Assembly: GCA_002414905.1 (NCBI GenBank)
Contig: DIAY01000051.1
Coordinates: 1 to 33,870 of the forward strand
Direction of reading: 5' to 3'
From: Holophagales bacterium UBA5066
Lineage (GTDB): Bacteria > Acidobacteriota > Thermoanaerobaculia > UBA5066
DNA length: 33,870 nucleotides
The notes beneath the pieces are model-generated. The model ran no database searches and was not told where the DNA came from. It saw only the letters and a list, made by a program, of their open reading frames with translations. The position numbers and the translations under genes were made by a program. Shown piece by piece: positions 15,436-22,336 of the stretch. Position 1 is the stretch's first letter, and each line of letters starts with the position of its first letter.

Positions 15436-16839
15436 TTGGACGAGTTCGACCCGAAAGAGCGCGAAGAAGCGGTTCTGCCGCCCATCGAGAACACCGTCGT
15501 GGAGGACCTCCCGGAGGGCCCCGACGACGGAGATGACGGTGCGGGGGAGGGCGAAGGTGACCCGGAGGCTTTCCCTGGCGAAGGAGGCGGCACCCCCGGT
15601 GAGCCTTCCCGCCGTCGTCGCCGTCGCCGTCGCCGTCGCAGCAGCCGGAGCAAGGGGCCCGCGGGGGCGGAAGGCCCGGCGGGGGGTGAACCCTCTTCGG
15701 AAGGCGCCCCGCGCCGCGAGAGCAACCCGCAGGCCGCTCCCTCGGTTGCGGTCCGCGGCCTGGTCAAGCTCCACGGCGACCACTCGGGCCTCGTCATCTC
15801 GCCGGAGACGTTCTACGCGGAGAAGGGGGATCCGTTCCTCCCGAAGTACCTCGTCGAGGCGGAGGATCTCGAAGACGGCCTCCTCATCGAGGCCGAGGCG
15901 GTCGGCCGTGGACCCAAGGGGCCGATGGTCCAGAAAATCTCCTCGATCGAGGGGATGACACCGGCCGAATACCGGTCGAAGTACATCCAGTTCCACAAGG
16001 GAGTCTCGATCGACCCGAATCGCCGGCTGAGGATGGAGACAGGTCCCGACGAGAACTCGGGGCGCGTCCTCGACCTCGTCGTCCCGATCGGCCGAGGCCA
16101 GCGCTGTCTCATCGTGGCGCCGCCGAAGGCCGGGAAGACGTTCCTTCTGAAGACGATGGCGAACGCCATCGCGAAGAACGACCCCGACGTCGTCCTGCTC
16201 ATGCTCCTCGTCGACGAGCGGCCCGAGGAAGTGACCGACATGCAGCGGTCGATCACCGGACAGGTCATCGCGTCCTCGGCCGACATGACCGCCGCGCACC
16301 ACATCGCCGTCGCCGAGGCGACGTTCGAGAGGGCCAAGCGGCTCGTGGAGATCGGCAAGGACGTCGTCATCTTCTGCGACTCCCTGACGCGGATGAGCCG
16401 TGCCTACAACAACGAGCAGCGCGGGAGCGGAAAGATCCTCTCCGGCGGCATCGACGCGCGGACGATGGAAAAGCCGCGACGCTTCTTCGGCGGTGCGCGC
16501 AACCACGAGGACGGCGGTTCTCTCACCATCGTCGCGACGTGTCTCGTCGACACCGGAAGCCGGATGGACGACGTCATCTTCGAGGAGTTCAAGGGGACGG
16601 GGAACTGCGAGATCATCCTCGACCGCGGACTCTTCGACCGGCGCATCTTCCCTTGCATCAACATCCCCGCCTCCGGAACGCGCAAGGAGGAGAAGCTCTA
16701 CACGGCTGATGAGCTGCCGAAGATCCACAAGCTCCGCCGCGCCCTCGCCTCCGTCAAGCCGATCGACGCGATGGACCTCCTCCTCTCCAAGCTGACGAAG
16801 ACGAAGGCGAACGCCGAGTTCCTGAAATCGATCGCCTGA
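15436..16839 (+). CDS. rho: Transcription termination factor Rho, with Arg-rich insert and atypical N-domain
   Basis: Rho is the hexameric RNA translocase that terminates transcription. The 467-residue reading has the Walker A motif APPKAGKT (about 228-235), the Walker B strand VVIFCDS (about 311-317), SRAYNNEQRGSGK, and the R-loop block FKGTGN. The start was moved to TTG 15436 because GGAGG (15426-15430) sits 5 nt upstream and the protein then begins MDEFDPKEREEA; the longer ATG at 15349 adds 29 residues with no family look. The N-terminus is unusual: an acidic Gly/Glu/Asp stretch (about 20-55), ten consecutive Arg (59-68), then a divergent RNA-binding domain reading GLVKLHGDHSGLVISPETF, without the usual GFLR and DxYVS elements. 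The ATPase core is standard. Confidence 0.95.
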   Translation: MDEFDPKEREEAVLPPIENTVVEDLPEGPDDGDDGAGEGEGDPEAFPGEGGGTPGEPSRRRRRRRRRRSSRSKGPAGAEGPAGGEPSSEGAPRRESNPQAAPSVAVRGLVKLHGDHSGLVISPETFYAEKGDPFLPKYLVEAEDLEDGLLIEAEAVGRGPKGPMVQKISSIEGMTPAEYRSKYIQFHKGVSIDPNRRLRMETGPDENSGRVLDLVVPIGRGQRCLIVAPPKAGKTFLLKTMANAIAKNDPDVVLLMLLVDERPEEVTDMQRSITGQVIASSADMTAAHHIAVAEATFERAKRLVEIGKDVVIFCDSLTRMSRAYNNEQRGSGKILSGGIDARTMEKPRRFFGGARNHEDGGSLTIVATCLVDTGSRMDDVIFEEFKGTGNCEIILDRGLFDRRIFPCINIPASGTRKEEKLYTADELPKIHKLRRALASVKPIDAMDLLLSKLTKTKANAEFLKSIA

Positions 16840-16861
16840 CGCAAGTTCCGCAGCAAACGTG

Positions 16862-16887
16862 AAGCGGGGGCCGTGAGGCCCCCGTTT
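16862..16887. terminator. Bidirectional terminator after rho
   Basis: CGGGGGCC / GGCCCCCG (16865-16872 and 16877-16884) with a GTGA loop, extended by A-T and G-T pairs to 16862-16887 and followed by CC. It lies between the convergent rho and alpha/beta hydrolase genes. Confidence 0.8.
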
Positions 16888-16902
16888 CCATTTGAGGCCC
16901 TC

Positions 16903-17712
16903 TTACCGCTCGAACTCGGGCTCGGGAAGGAAGAAGTCGGTCAGCCTCCGCATCACCGCCCGGCTCTCCTCTATGTGCAGGAAGCGGGACGCCTCCGGGA
17001 AGACCGCGAGCTCTGCGCCCGGGATTCCGGATGCGATCGCCTTCGCGCAGCGGATCCGGTCCTCCTGGTCGCGCTCGCCGACGAGGACGAACGTCCGGGC
17101 GGAGACGGCGCCGAGGCGGCCGGCGAGAGCGGCCCCGGCGCGCGGGATCCGGTCGAGGCGTCCGGGGCTCTGAGGGTAGCGCCGGAAGATGTCCTCGATC
17201 CGTTCGAAGACCCCTTCGCGCTCGCGGGCCGCGTCGAAGATCGCCGAAGGGAAAAACTTCTCTTCCAGTGCCTTCGTCACTTCGGCCTTCAGCGCGGCCC
17301 GCAGGTCGGCCGCTGCGGCCGCGCCCTCGGGGCTGAGGGAGAAACCCTCGAGCGACGGAGCCAGAAGCGCGAGGGATCCGGTCCGGCCGGGATTCCTGAG
17401 GGCGAATTCCAATGCGACCTCGGCTCCCTCGTCGTGCGCGAGGAAATGGGTCTTCTCGATCGAGAACCAGTCGAGGAGGGCGAGGATGTCGTCGGCTTCT
17501 TCGTTGAGCGGGACGGGCCCTTCGGTCGGCGGCGTGGTCCGGCCGCAGCCGCGGCGATCGAACCGGGTTGCGCGGAAACCCGACGACAGACCGGTCGCGG
17601 GGGCTTCCATGAGATCCGCGTTCCCGAGGGCTCCATGCAGGAGGACGACGAACTCTCCCTCCCCACCGACCTCGTAGTAATACCGCTGGCCCCGGACTCC
17701 GGCGTAAGGCAT
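16903..17712 (-). CDS. Alpha/beta hydrolase with an Asp at the nucleophile position
   Basis: The 269-residue protein has the alpha/beta-hydrolase order: YYYEVGGEGEFVVLLHGALGN (oxyanion region, 11-31, partly quoted), FDRRGCGRT (51-59), the nucleophile elbow, then acid and base. The elbow reads AHDEG (92-96) rather than GxSxG, so Asp94 sits where Ser usually does. An Asp nucleophile (HDxG) is known in haloalkane dehalogenases and epoxide hydrolases. However, this protein lacks their HGxP motif and the Trp after the nucleophile. The likely acid is Asp215 (GERDQED) and the base His246 (FLHIEES). Substrate unknown. ATG 17712 follows a GGGGGAAG site. TATGAT at 17738-17733 on the minus strand is a good -10, giving a leader of about 13 nt separate from the helicase gene upstream. 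Confidence 0.82.
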   Translation of the reverse strand: MPYAGVRGQRYYYEVGGEGEFVVLLHGALGNADLMEAPATGLSSGFRATRFDRRGCGRTTPPTEGPVPLNEEADDILALLDWFSIEKTHFLAHDEGAEVALEFALRNPGRTGSLALLAPSLEGFSLSPEGAAAAADLRAALKAEVTKALEEKFFPSAIFDAAREREGVFERIEDIFRRYPQSPGRLDRIPRAGAALAGRLGAVSARTFVLVGERDQEDRIRCAKAIASGIPGAELAVFPEASRFLHIEESRAVMRRLTDFFLPEPEFER

Positions 17713-17732
17713 GGCGCTTCCCCCGTGGGGGA

Positions 17733-17738
17733 ATCATA
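17733..17738 (-). promoter_or_regulatory. -10-like hexamer TATGAT for the hydrolase gene
   Basis: TATGAT matches 5 of 6 of the -10 consensus on the minus strand, 20 nt before the ATG at 17712. A start site near 17725 would leave a 12-13 nt leader carrying the GGGGGAAG ribosome site. A small hairpin (TTCCCC/GGGGAA, 17718-17733) overlaps the predicted start site. Confidence 0.45.
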
Positions 17739-17756
17739 AGCCGTGAAACAGCGGAG

Positions 17757-19427
17757 TCAGGGGACGACGGGTGTCGAGGCGGGTGCGGCGGGGCGGCGTC
17801 GGCGGCGACGCTTCCGGCGTGCCGGATCGCCCGGGGCCGCAGGAGAATCGGCGACTCCGAAGCCCTCCTCGGGGATCTCGAGCCCGAACGCCTCGCGTGT
17901 CCAGAAATCGACGGGACCTTCCTCCATCGCGGCAGGCTCTTCAGCAACCTCTTCCCGAGATTCCGGCGCGACGAACGGCGCCGGGACGGCGACCGGCTCG
18001 GCTGCAACCTGCGGGGGGTCAGGAGGAACAGGAGGAAGAGGCGCCTTCGGTGGCTCGGGCGGCCGGAGGGGCTCGGAGCGTGGGGGCCGGGGCGGTCGCG
18101 CGGCTCGCGAAGGGGGCGGAAGCGGGGCCGGGGCCGCCGGGAGCTCCGGGGCCTCGTCCTCGTCGCCGTTCGCGGGCGCCGCGTGACGGGGTCCTCCCGA
18201 GATCCGGACGGGCTCGCGCAGGGGCGGCGGGCGGCGGGCGAAGAGCGCGTCGTCGGCGTGCTCGACGGGGATCTTCATCCCGATCAGCTTCTCGATCGAA
18301 GAGAGAGACTGGACGTAGTCCTCGCAGGCCAGGGAGATCGCCCGGCCGGAGTGTCCGGCGCGAGCCGTCCGGCCGATCCGGTGGACGTAGTCCTCCGGGT
18401 CCATCGGGAGGTCGACGTTGATGACGTGCGTGACGCCGTCGATGTGGAGGCCGCGAGAGGCGACGTCCGTGGCGACGAGGATCGGGAGCCTTCCGGCCTT
18501 GAAATCGGCGAGGATCTTCAGCCGCTTCGCCTGGGGAATGTCGCCCGAGATCGCCCCGCACCGGAACCCGTGCCGCTCGAGGCGGTCGACGAGCCTCTCG
18601 GCGAACCGTTTCGTGTTGACGAAGAGCATCGTCCTCGTCGCATCACCTTCCCGCTTGAGGATGCCGACGAGGAGGGAGAGCTTCTCGGCGTTTCCGACGT
18701 GGAACAGGCTCTGGACGACCCGGTCGGCCGTCATCCTTTCCGACGCGATCTCGATCCGCTCGGCCTCGTTCATGTGCTCCCAGGCGAGCTCCATGACGCG
18801 CCACGAGAGGGTCGCCGAGAACATCATCGAGCGGCGCCGCCTGGGGGGCGGGCAGCGGCGGAGGATACGCCGGAGGTCGGGGAGGAAGCCGAGGTCGAAG
18901 AGGCGGTCGCACTCGTCGATGACGAGGCACTCGACCGAGCCGAACGACGTGGCTCCCTGTCCCTCGTAGTCGAGGAGGCGTCCCGGCGTCCCGATCAGGA
19001 TGTCGCAGCCGTCGCGCAGGAGAGTCCGCTGCCTGGCGTAGTCGAGCCCTCCGTAGACGGTCACGATGCGCGGCTTGACGAACTGCGAGAGAAGGAGGGC
19101 GTCGTGCTCGATCTGGACGGCCAGCTCGCGCGTCGGGGCGATGATGAGGGCGCGGGGCGCCCCCGGCTTTCGCGTCGCAGGGGAGGGCGCCTCGAGCAGG
19201 CGGGTCAGGATGGAGACGAGGTAGGCCGCCGTTTTCCCGGTGCCCGTCTGAGCCTGCGCGGCGACGTCCTTGCCGGCCAGCAGGAGGGGGAGCGTTGCGG
19301 CCTGGACGGGCGTCGCGCGGATGAATCCGCAGGCGGCAATGCCTGCCCGAACGGCATGCGGGAGAGGCAGGTCGGAGAAGAAGACGTCGCTGAGGTAGTC
19401 GCCGGTGCCCGGCGGAGAAGAGGACAT
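17757..19427 (-). CDS. DEAD-box RNA helicase, DECD variant, with Pro-rich and Arg-rich tail
   Basis: The 556-residue ATP-dependent RNA helicase carries all standard motifs: Q-motif region GFIRATPVQ, Walker A AQTGTGKT (59-66), PTRELAVQ (98-105), TPGRLLD, motif II as DECD (171-174), SAT (204-206), VATDVASRGLHIDGV and HRIGRTAR (about 346-353). It resembles the RhlB/RhlE group. Motif II with Cys in place of Ala is a known minor variant and should remain active. After about residue 425 the chain becomes a Pro/Ala low-complexity tail that ends in RRKRRRRRRRP and PAAPASTPVVP, probably for RNA or RNase contact. ATG 19427 was chosen at the start of the conserved region. TACAAT (19441-19436) lies 8 nt upstream with no Shine-Dalgarno. 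Confidence 0.93.
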   Translation of the reverse strand: MSSSPPGTGDYLSDVFFSDLPLPHAVRAGIAACGFIRATPVQAATLPLLLAGKDVAAQAQTGTGKTAAYLVSILTRLLEAPSPATRKPGAPRALIIAPTRELAVQIEHDALLLSQFVKPRIVTVYGGLDYARQRTLLRDGCDILIGTPGRLLDYEGQGATSFGSVECLVIDECDRLFDLGFLPDLRRILRRCPPPRRRRSMMFSATLSWRVMELAWEHMNEAERIEIASERMTADRVVQSLFHVGNAEKLSLLVGILKREGDATRTMLFVNTKRFAERLVDRLERHGFRCGAISGDIPQAKRLKILADFKAGRLPILVATDVASRGLHIDGVTHVINVDLPMDPEDYVHRIGRTARAGHSGRAISLACEDYVQSLSSIEKLIGMKIPVEHADDALFARRPPPLREPVRISGGPRHAAPANGDEDEAPELPAAPAPLPPPSRAARPPRPPRSEPLRPPEPPKAPLPPVPPDPPQVAAEPVAVPAPFVAPESREEVAEEPAAMEEGPVDFWTREAFGLEIPEEGFGVADSPAAPGDPARRKRRRRRRPAAPASTPVVP

Positions 19428-19435
19428 CCGGAGGG

Positions 19436-19441
19436 ATTGTA
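19436..19441 (-). promoter_or_regulatory. -10-like hexamer TACAAT for the helicase gene
   Basis: TACAAT on the minus strand matches 5 of 6 of the -10 consensus, 8 nt before the ATG at 19427. The interval (CCCTCCGG) holds no ribosome site, so a leaderless transcript is predicted. Confidence 0.5.
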
Positions 19442-19557
19442 GCCCGTGCCCGGCGGGCGTCCCCGGGAGCGGGGCCGGGAGCGGGGCCCGGGCGTCCGGG
19501 AGGCTCGGGAAGGTGAGGTGAGAAGCCGCTCCCCGGGGGGCCAGGCACGCATCGAAG

Positions 19558-19563
19558 TACGAT
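19558..19563 (+). promoter_or_regulatory. -10-like hexamer TACGAT for the aldehyde dehydrogenase gene
   Basis: TACGAT lies 6 nt before ATG 19570, with AAGCCG between. It fits TANNNT and the same close spacing as the other predicted leaderless starts. No -35 is evident. Confidence 0.42.
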
Positions 19564-19569
19564 AAGCCG

Positions 19570-21078
19570 ATGAGCGCCGCGCCTCCCCTTCGCGTCGTCT
19601 CGCCCGCCACGGGCGAGCTCCTCGCCGAGATCTCCGCGGCAGGGCCCGAGGAGGTCGCCGCGGCGTTTGCCGCCTCGCGCGCCGCGGCGCCTTCGTGGGC
19701 GGCCCTGGCGCTATCCGAAAGGATCGCCGCGCTGAAGAGGTGGCGCCGGGAGGTCCTCGACGATCCCGAGCTGCCCCGGATCCTCGTGCGCGAGAGCGGC
19801 AAGCCGAGGCACGAGGCGGAGGGGTCGGAGATCCTCTACTTCTGCGAGCTGACGCGCTTCGTCTGTGCCGCGGCCCGAGGCGCCCTCGCGACCCAGCGAC
19901 GCGGCACGCTTCTTTTCGCCATGCGCCGGACCGACGTCCACCACGTCCCGCTCGGCGTCGTCGGCGTGGTCGGCCCCTGGAACTTCCCGATCCTCAACAA
20001 CGCCGCCGACGCCCTCGCGCCGCTCGTCGCGGGGAATACGGTCGTCCTCAAGCCGTCGGAGGTGACGCCGATGACGTCGCTCCGTATGGAGGTCCTCTGG
20101 CGGAAGGTGGGGAATCCACCTGACGTCTTCCGCGTCGTCGCCGGGCGCGGCGACGCCGGAGCGGCGCTCGTCGACCTCGCGGACGGCGTCATGTTCACGG
20201 GTGCGGTCGCGACGGGGAGGAAGGTCGCGGCCCGCTGCGGCGAGCGGCTCGTTCCGTGTGTGACCGAGCTCGGCGGGAAGTCTCCCTTCCTCGTCCTTGC
20301 CGGCGCGGACCTGCCGCGCGCCGCGCAGTCCGCCGCCTGGTCGGGCTTTCTCCACAGCGGGCAGGCGTGCATCCGAACGGAGAGGATCCTCGTCGAGGAG
20401 AGCGTGGCCGACGAGTTTGAAAGGCTCTTCGTGGATCGGGTGAAGTCCCTCCGGCAGGACGTGCCCGACCCGGACGGCCTGAGCGAGCACGATCTCGGGG
20501 CGGTGACGTCTCCGCGGCAGCTCGAGGTCGTCTCCCGCCAGATCGGGGATGCGGTCGCCAGGGGGGCAAAGGTCCTGACGGGCGGCAAGCGGCGCGACGA
20601 CCTCGCAGGGAGCTTCTTCGAACCGACGGTCCTCTCGGGGGTCACGCCGTCGATGGAGGTCTTCCGGGAGGAGACGTTCGGGCCGCTCGTCCCGATCGTT
20701 CGCGTGAAGGATGCCGAAGAGGCGCTGCGTCTCGCAAACGACTCGCACCTCGGCCTCAATGCCACCGTCTGGGGACCGGCAGGCGTGGCGCGCCGGATCG
20801 CGGAACGGATCGAATCGGGCAACGTCATCGTGAACGGGGCGCTTTTCAACTACCTCGTCGTCTCCGCACCGCTCGGGGGCGACAAGGCGAGCGGGGTCGG
20901 AGTGCGGCACGGCGTGGAGGGGATCCGCACCTGGACGCGGACGAGGTGCGTGAACGTCGGCCGGCCTCTTCTCGCTCCCGTCGACCGGCTTCTGCAGGCG
21001 CACTTCGCCTTCCCGTACGACCGCCGCGTCCTCGGCCTCCTCAGGCGGACGATGCGGCTCTTCTATCGGAATCTTTGA
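19570..21078 (+). CDS. Aldehyde dehydrogenase (NAD(P)+-dependent family)
   Basis: The 502-residue enzyme would oxidise an aldehyde to its acid with NAD(P)+. The catalytic set is complete: Asn138 in PWNFPI, Glu233 in ELGGKSP and Cys267 in SGQACIRTERILV. The Glu-Cys distance is 34, as in classical ALDHs. The EETFGPLVPIVRV block and VNGALFNYL near the end are also family features. The C-terminus (LLQAHFAFPYDRR...LLRRTMRLFYRNL) is a hydrophobic/basic tail like that of membrane-associated fatty aldehyde dehydrogenases, so a long-chain substrate is plausible but not shown. ATG 19570 has no Shine-Dalgarno. It is divergent from the helicase gene and followed 77 nt later by the pseudo-hydrolase gene, which has its own -10. 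Confidence 0.92.
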   Translation: MSAAPPLRVVSPATGELLAEISAAGPEEVAAAFAASRAAAPSWAALALSERIAALKRWRREVLDDPELPRILVRESGKPRHEAEGSEILYFCELTRFVCAAARGALATQRRGTLLFAMRRTDVHHVPLGVVGVVGPWNFPILNNAADALAPLVAGNTVVLKPSEVTPMTSLRMEVLWRKVGNPPDVFRVVAGRGDAGAALVDLADGVMFTGAVATGRKVAARCGERLVPCVTELGGKSPFLVLAGADLPRAAQSAAWSGFLHSGQACIRTERILVEESVADEFERLFVDRVKSLRQDVPDPDGLSEHDLGAVTSPRQLEVVSRQIGDAVARGAKVLTGGKRRDDLAGSFFEPTVLSGVTPSMEVFREETFGPLVPIVRVKDAEEALRLANDSHLGLNATVWGPAGVARRIAERIESGNVIVNGALFNYLVVSAPLGGDKASGVGVRHGVEGIRTWTRTRCVNVGRPLLAPVDRLLQAHFAFPYDRRVLGLLRRTMRLFYRNL

Positions 21079-21141
21079 CCGGGACGCCGCCCCGGACCGG
21101 GTCCCCCGGCGGCTTTCCTCAGACCCGGCCGCGTGCGCGAC

Positions 21142-21147
21142 TACAAT
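21142..21147 (+). promoter_or_regulatory. -10-like hexamer TACAAT for the pseudo-hydrolase gene
   Basis: TACAAT matches 5 of 6 of the -10 consensus and lies 8 nt before ATG 21156; the interval CCGCCGCC cannot serve as a ribosome site. Same hexamer and spacing as the helicase gene. Confidence 0.5.
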
Positions 21148-21155
21148 CCGCCGCC

Positions 21156-22313
21156 ATGAAGGCGTCTCTTCGCGCTCCACTGGCGCTGCTTCTCGCGACG
21201 TTCTCCCTCCCCGCGGTTGCCCAGGCGACCCGGCCCGCCCCCACCGCCCCTTCCGCCTCCGGCGGCGCCGTCGTCGGCACGAGCCCTCAGGCGCCCACAG
21301 GCGGCGCCCGAGCGCAGATCCAGGGTCCGCGGGTCCTTGAAGGGGTCCCCAAGGACCCCTGGCAGATGGAGCGGCTGGGCGTCGCGGCCGTCGAGAAGAA
21401 AGAGCTCGGTAAGGCCCGCGAGTTCTTCGAGGAGTCGTGGAAGCTGGGAGAGCTCCCGACGGCACCCTACAACCTCGCCTGTCTCGACGCCCGCGAGGGG
21501 AAGCCCGAGGCCGCATTTCGGCAGCTCGACCGTGCCATCGCGGCCGGATTCGACGACGAGACGACGCTCGCGAAGGACTCCGATCTCGCCTCCCTCAGGA
21601 GCCGTGCGGAGTTTGCGCGGATCGTCGAGGGAGCCCGCAAGAACCGGGCGGCCGGGGATGCGGCCGTCGTTGCGGAAGGGCTCTTCGTCTCTCCCGGCGA
21701 TGCGCCGAAGGCGATCCTGGTCCTTCTTCACGAGGTCAACTCGGATCCGATGTCCGTTGCCAGCCCGTTCATGGGAGAAGCGAAAGCTCGCGGTCTCTAC
21801 GTGGTGGCCCCGCGCGGCCCCACCCGCTCCGGGATGAAGCGTTTCGGCTGGGGTTCTCCCGACCGGGCACTGAACGCCCTGAAGATTGCGGTGGCCGAGG
21901 CGAAGCGCCGTGTCGGCAACGTCCCCCTCCAGGTCGTCGTCGTCGGTGCGGGTCGGGGGGGCAAACTGGGTCTCGAGGTTGCGGCACGCACGCCGGGCCT
22001 CTTCTCGGCGGTCGGCTCGGTCGGCGGGATCTTCGACCCGGGGCCGGGGGGAGCGGCCTCCGTCACGGGGCTCAAGGGCGTCCCGGTCTTCCTCGGCGTC
22101 GCTTCGGGGGCTCCGCCCGAGCTCTACAAGGCGATGCAGCGAGGCCGCGAGAGCATGGAGAAGCTCGGCGTGAAGCTGACGTGGGGCGAGTGGCCCGGTT
22201 CCGGCGAGGGACTCCCGACGAATGCTGCTGCGGCGGCCAGGGAGATCCTGGACGTTCTCGCTCCCGGGCGGGGCGGGTCCGCCGCGACGGCTCCGGCCAA
22301 GCGGACCCGGTAG
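21156..22313 (+). CDS. Secreted protein: TPR-like region plus alpha/beta-hydrolase fold lacking the nucleophile
   Basis: The 385-residue product has a signal peptide (MKASLRAPLALLLATFSLPAVAQ), a Pro/Ala-rich linker, and a helical region (about 65-165) containing KAREFFEESWKLGELPTAPYNLAC and LDRAIAAGFDD (the first quoted here only as residues of a TPR-like pair). A region from about 175 then has the strands of an alpha/beta-hydrolase fold: AILVLLHEVNSDP, GLYVVAPRGPTRSG, PLQVVVVGAGRGG. The elbow reads GAGRG (263-267), with Gly265 where Ser should be, so hydrolase activity is unlikely. ATG 21156 was chosen for the signal peptide; upstream in-frame sequence belongs to the preceding gene. It is probably a periplasmic binding or scaffold protein. 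Function unknown. Confidence 0.7.
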   Translation: MKASLRAPLALLLATFSLPAVAQATRPAPTAPSASGGAVVGTSPQAPTGGARAQIQGPRVLEGVPKDPWQMERLGVAAVEKKELGKAREFFEESWKLGELPTAPYNLACLDAREGKPEAAFRQLDRAIAAGFDDETTLAKDSDLASLRSRAEFARIVEGARKNRAAGDAAVVAEGLFVSPGDAPKAILVLLHEVNSDPMSVASPFMGEAKARGLYVVAPRGPTRSGMKRFGWGSPDRALNALKIAVAEAKRRVGNVPLQVVVVGAGRGGKLGLEVAARTPGLFSAVGSVGGIFDPGPGGAASVTGLKGVPVFLGVASGAPPELYKAMQRGRESMEKLGVKLTWGEWPGSGEGLPTNAAAAAREILDVLAPGRGGSAATAPAKRTR

Positions 22314-22314
22314 A

Positions 22315-22336
22315 CCCGGCCCATCAGGAGGCCGGG
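22315..22336. terminator. Short hairpin between convergent genes
   Basis: CCCGGCC (22315-22321) pairs with GGCCGGG (22330-22336) around an 8-nt loop. It starts just after the plus-strand stop (22313) and contains the minus-strand stop codon of the M1 peptidase in its loop. No U-tract, so termination is likely but not certain. Confidence 0.5.

Noticed and set aside
14010..15797. 595-codon minus-strand frame
   Set aside because: Antisense to the radical SAM gene and the rho leader; Arg/Pro-rich with no motif.
15226..16728. 500-codon minus-strand frame
   Set aside because: Antisense to rho; no domain pattern.
19711..21516. 601-codon minus-strand frame
   Set aside because: Antisense to the aldehyde dehydrogenase and pseudo-hydrolase genes; no family resemblance.
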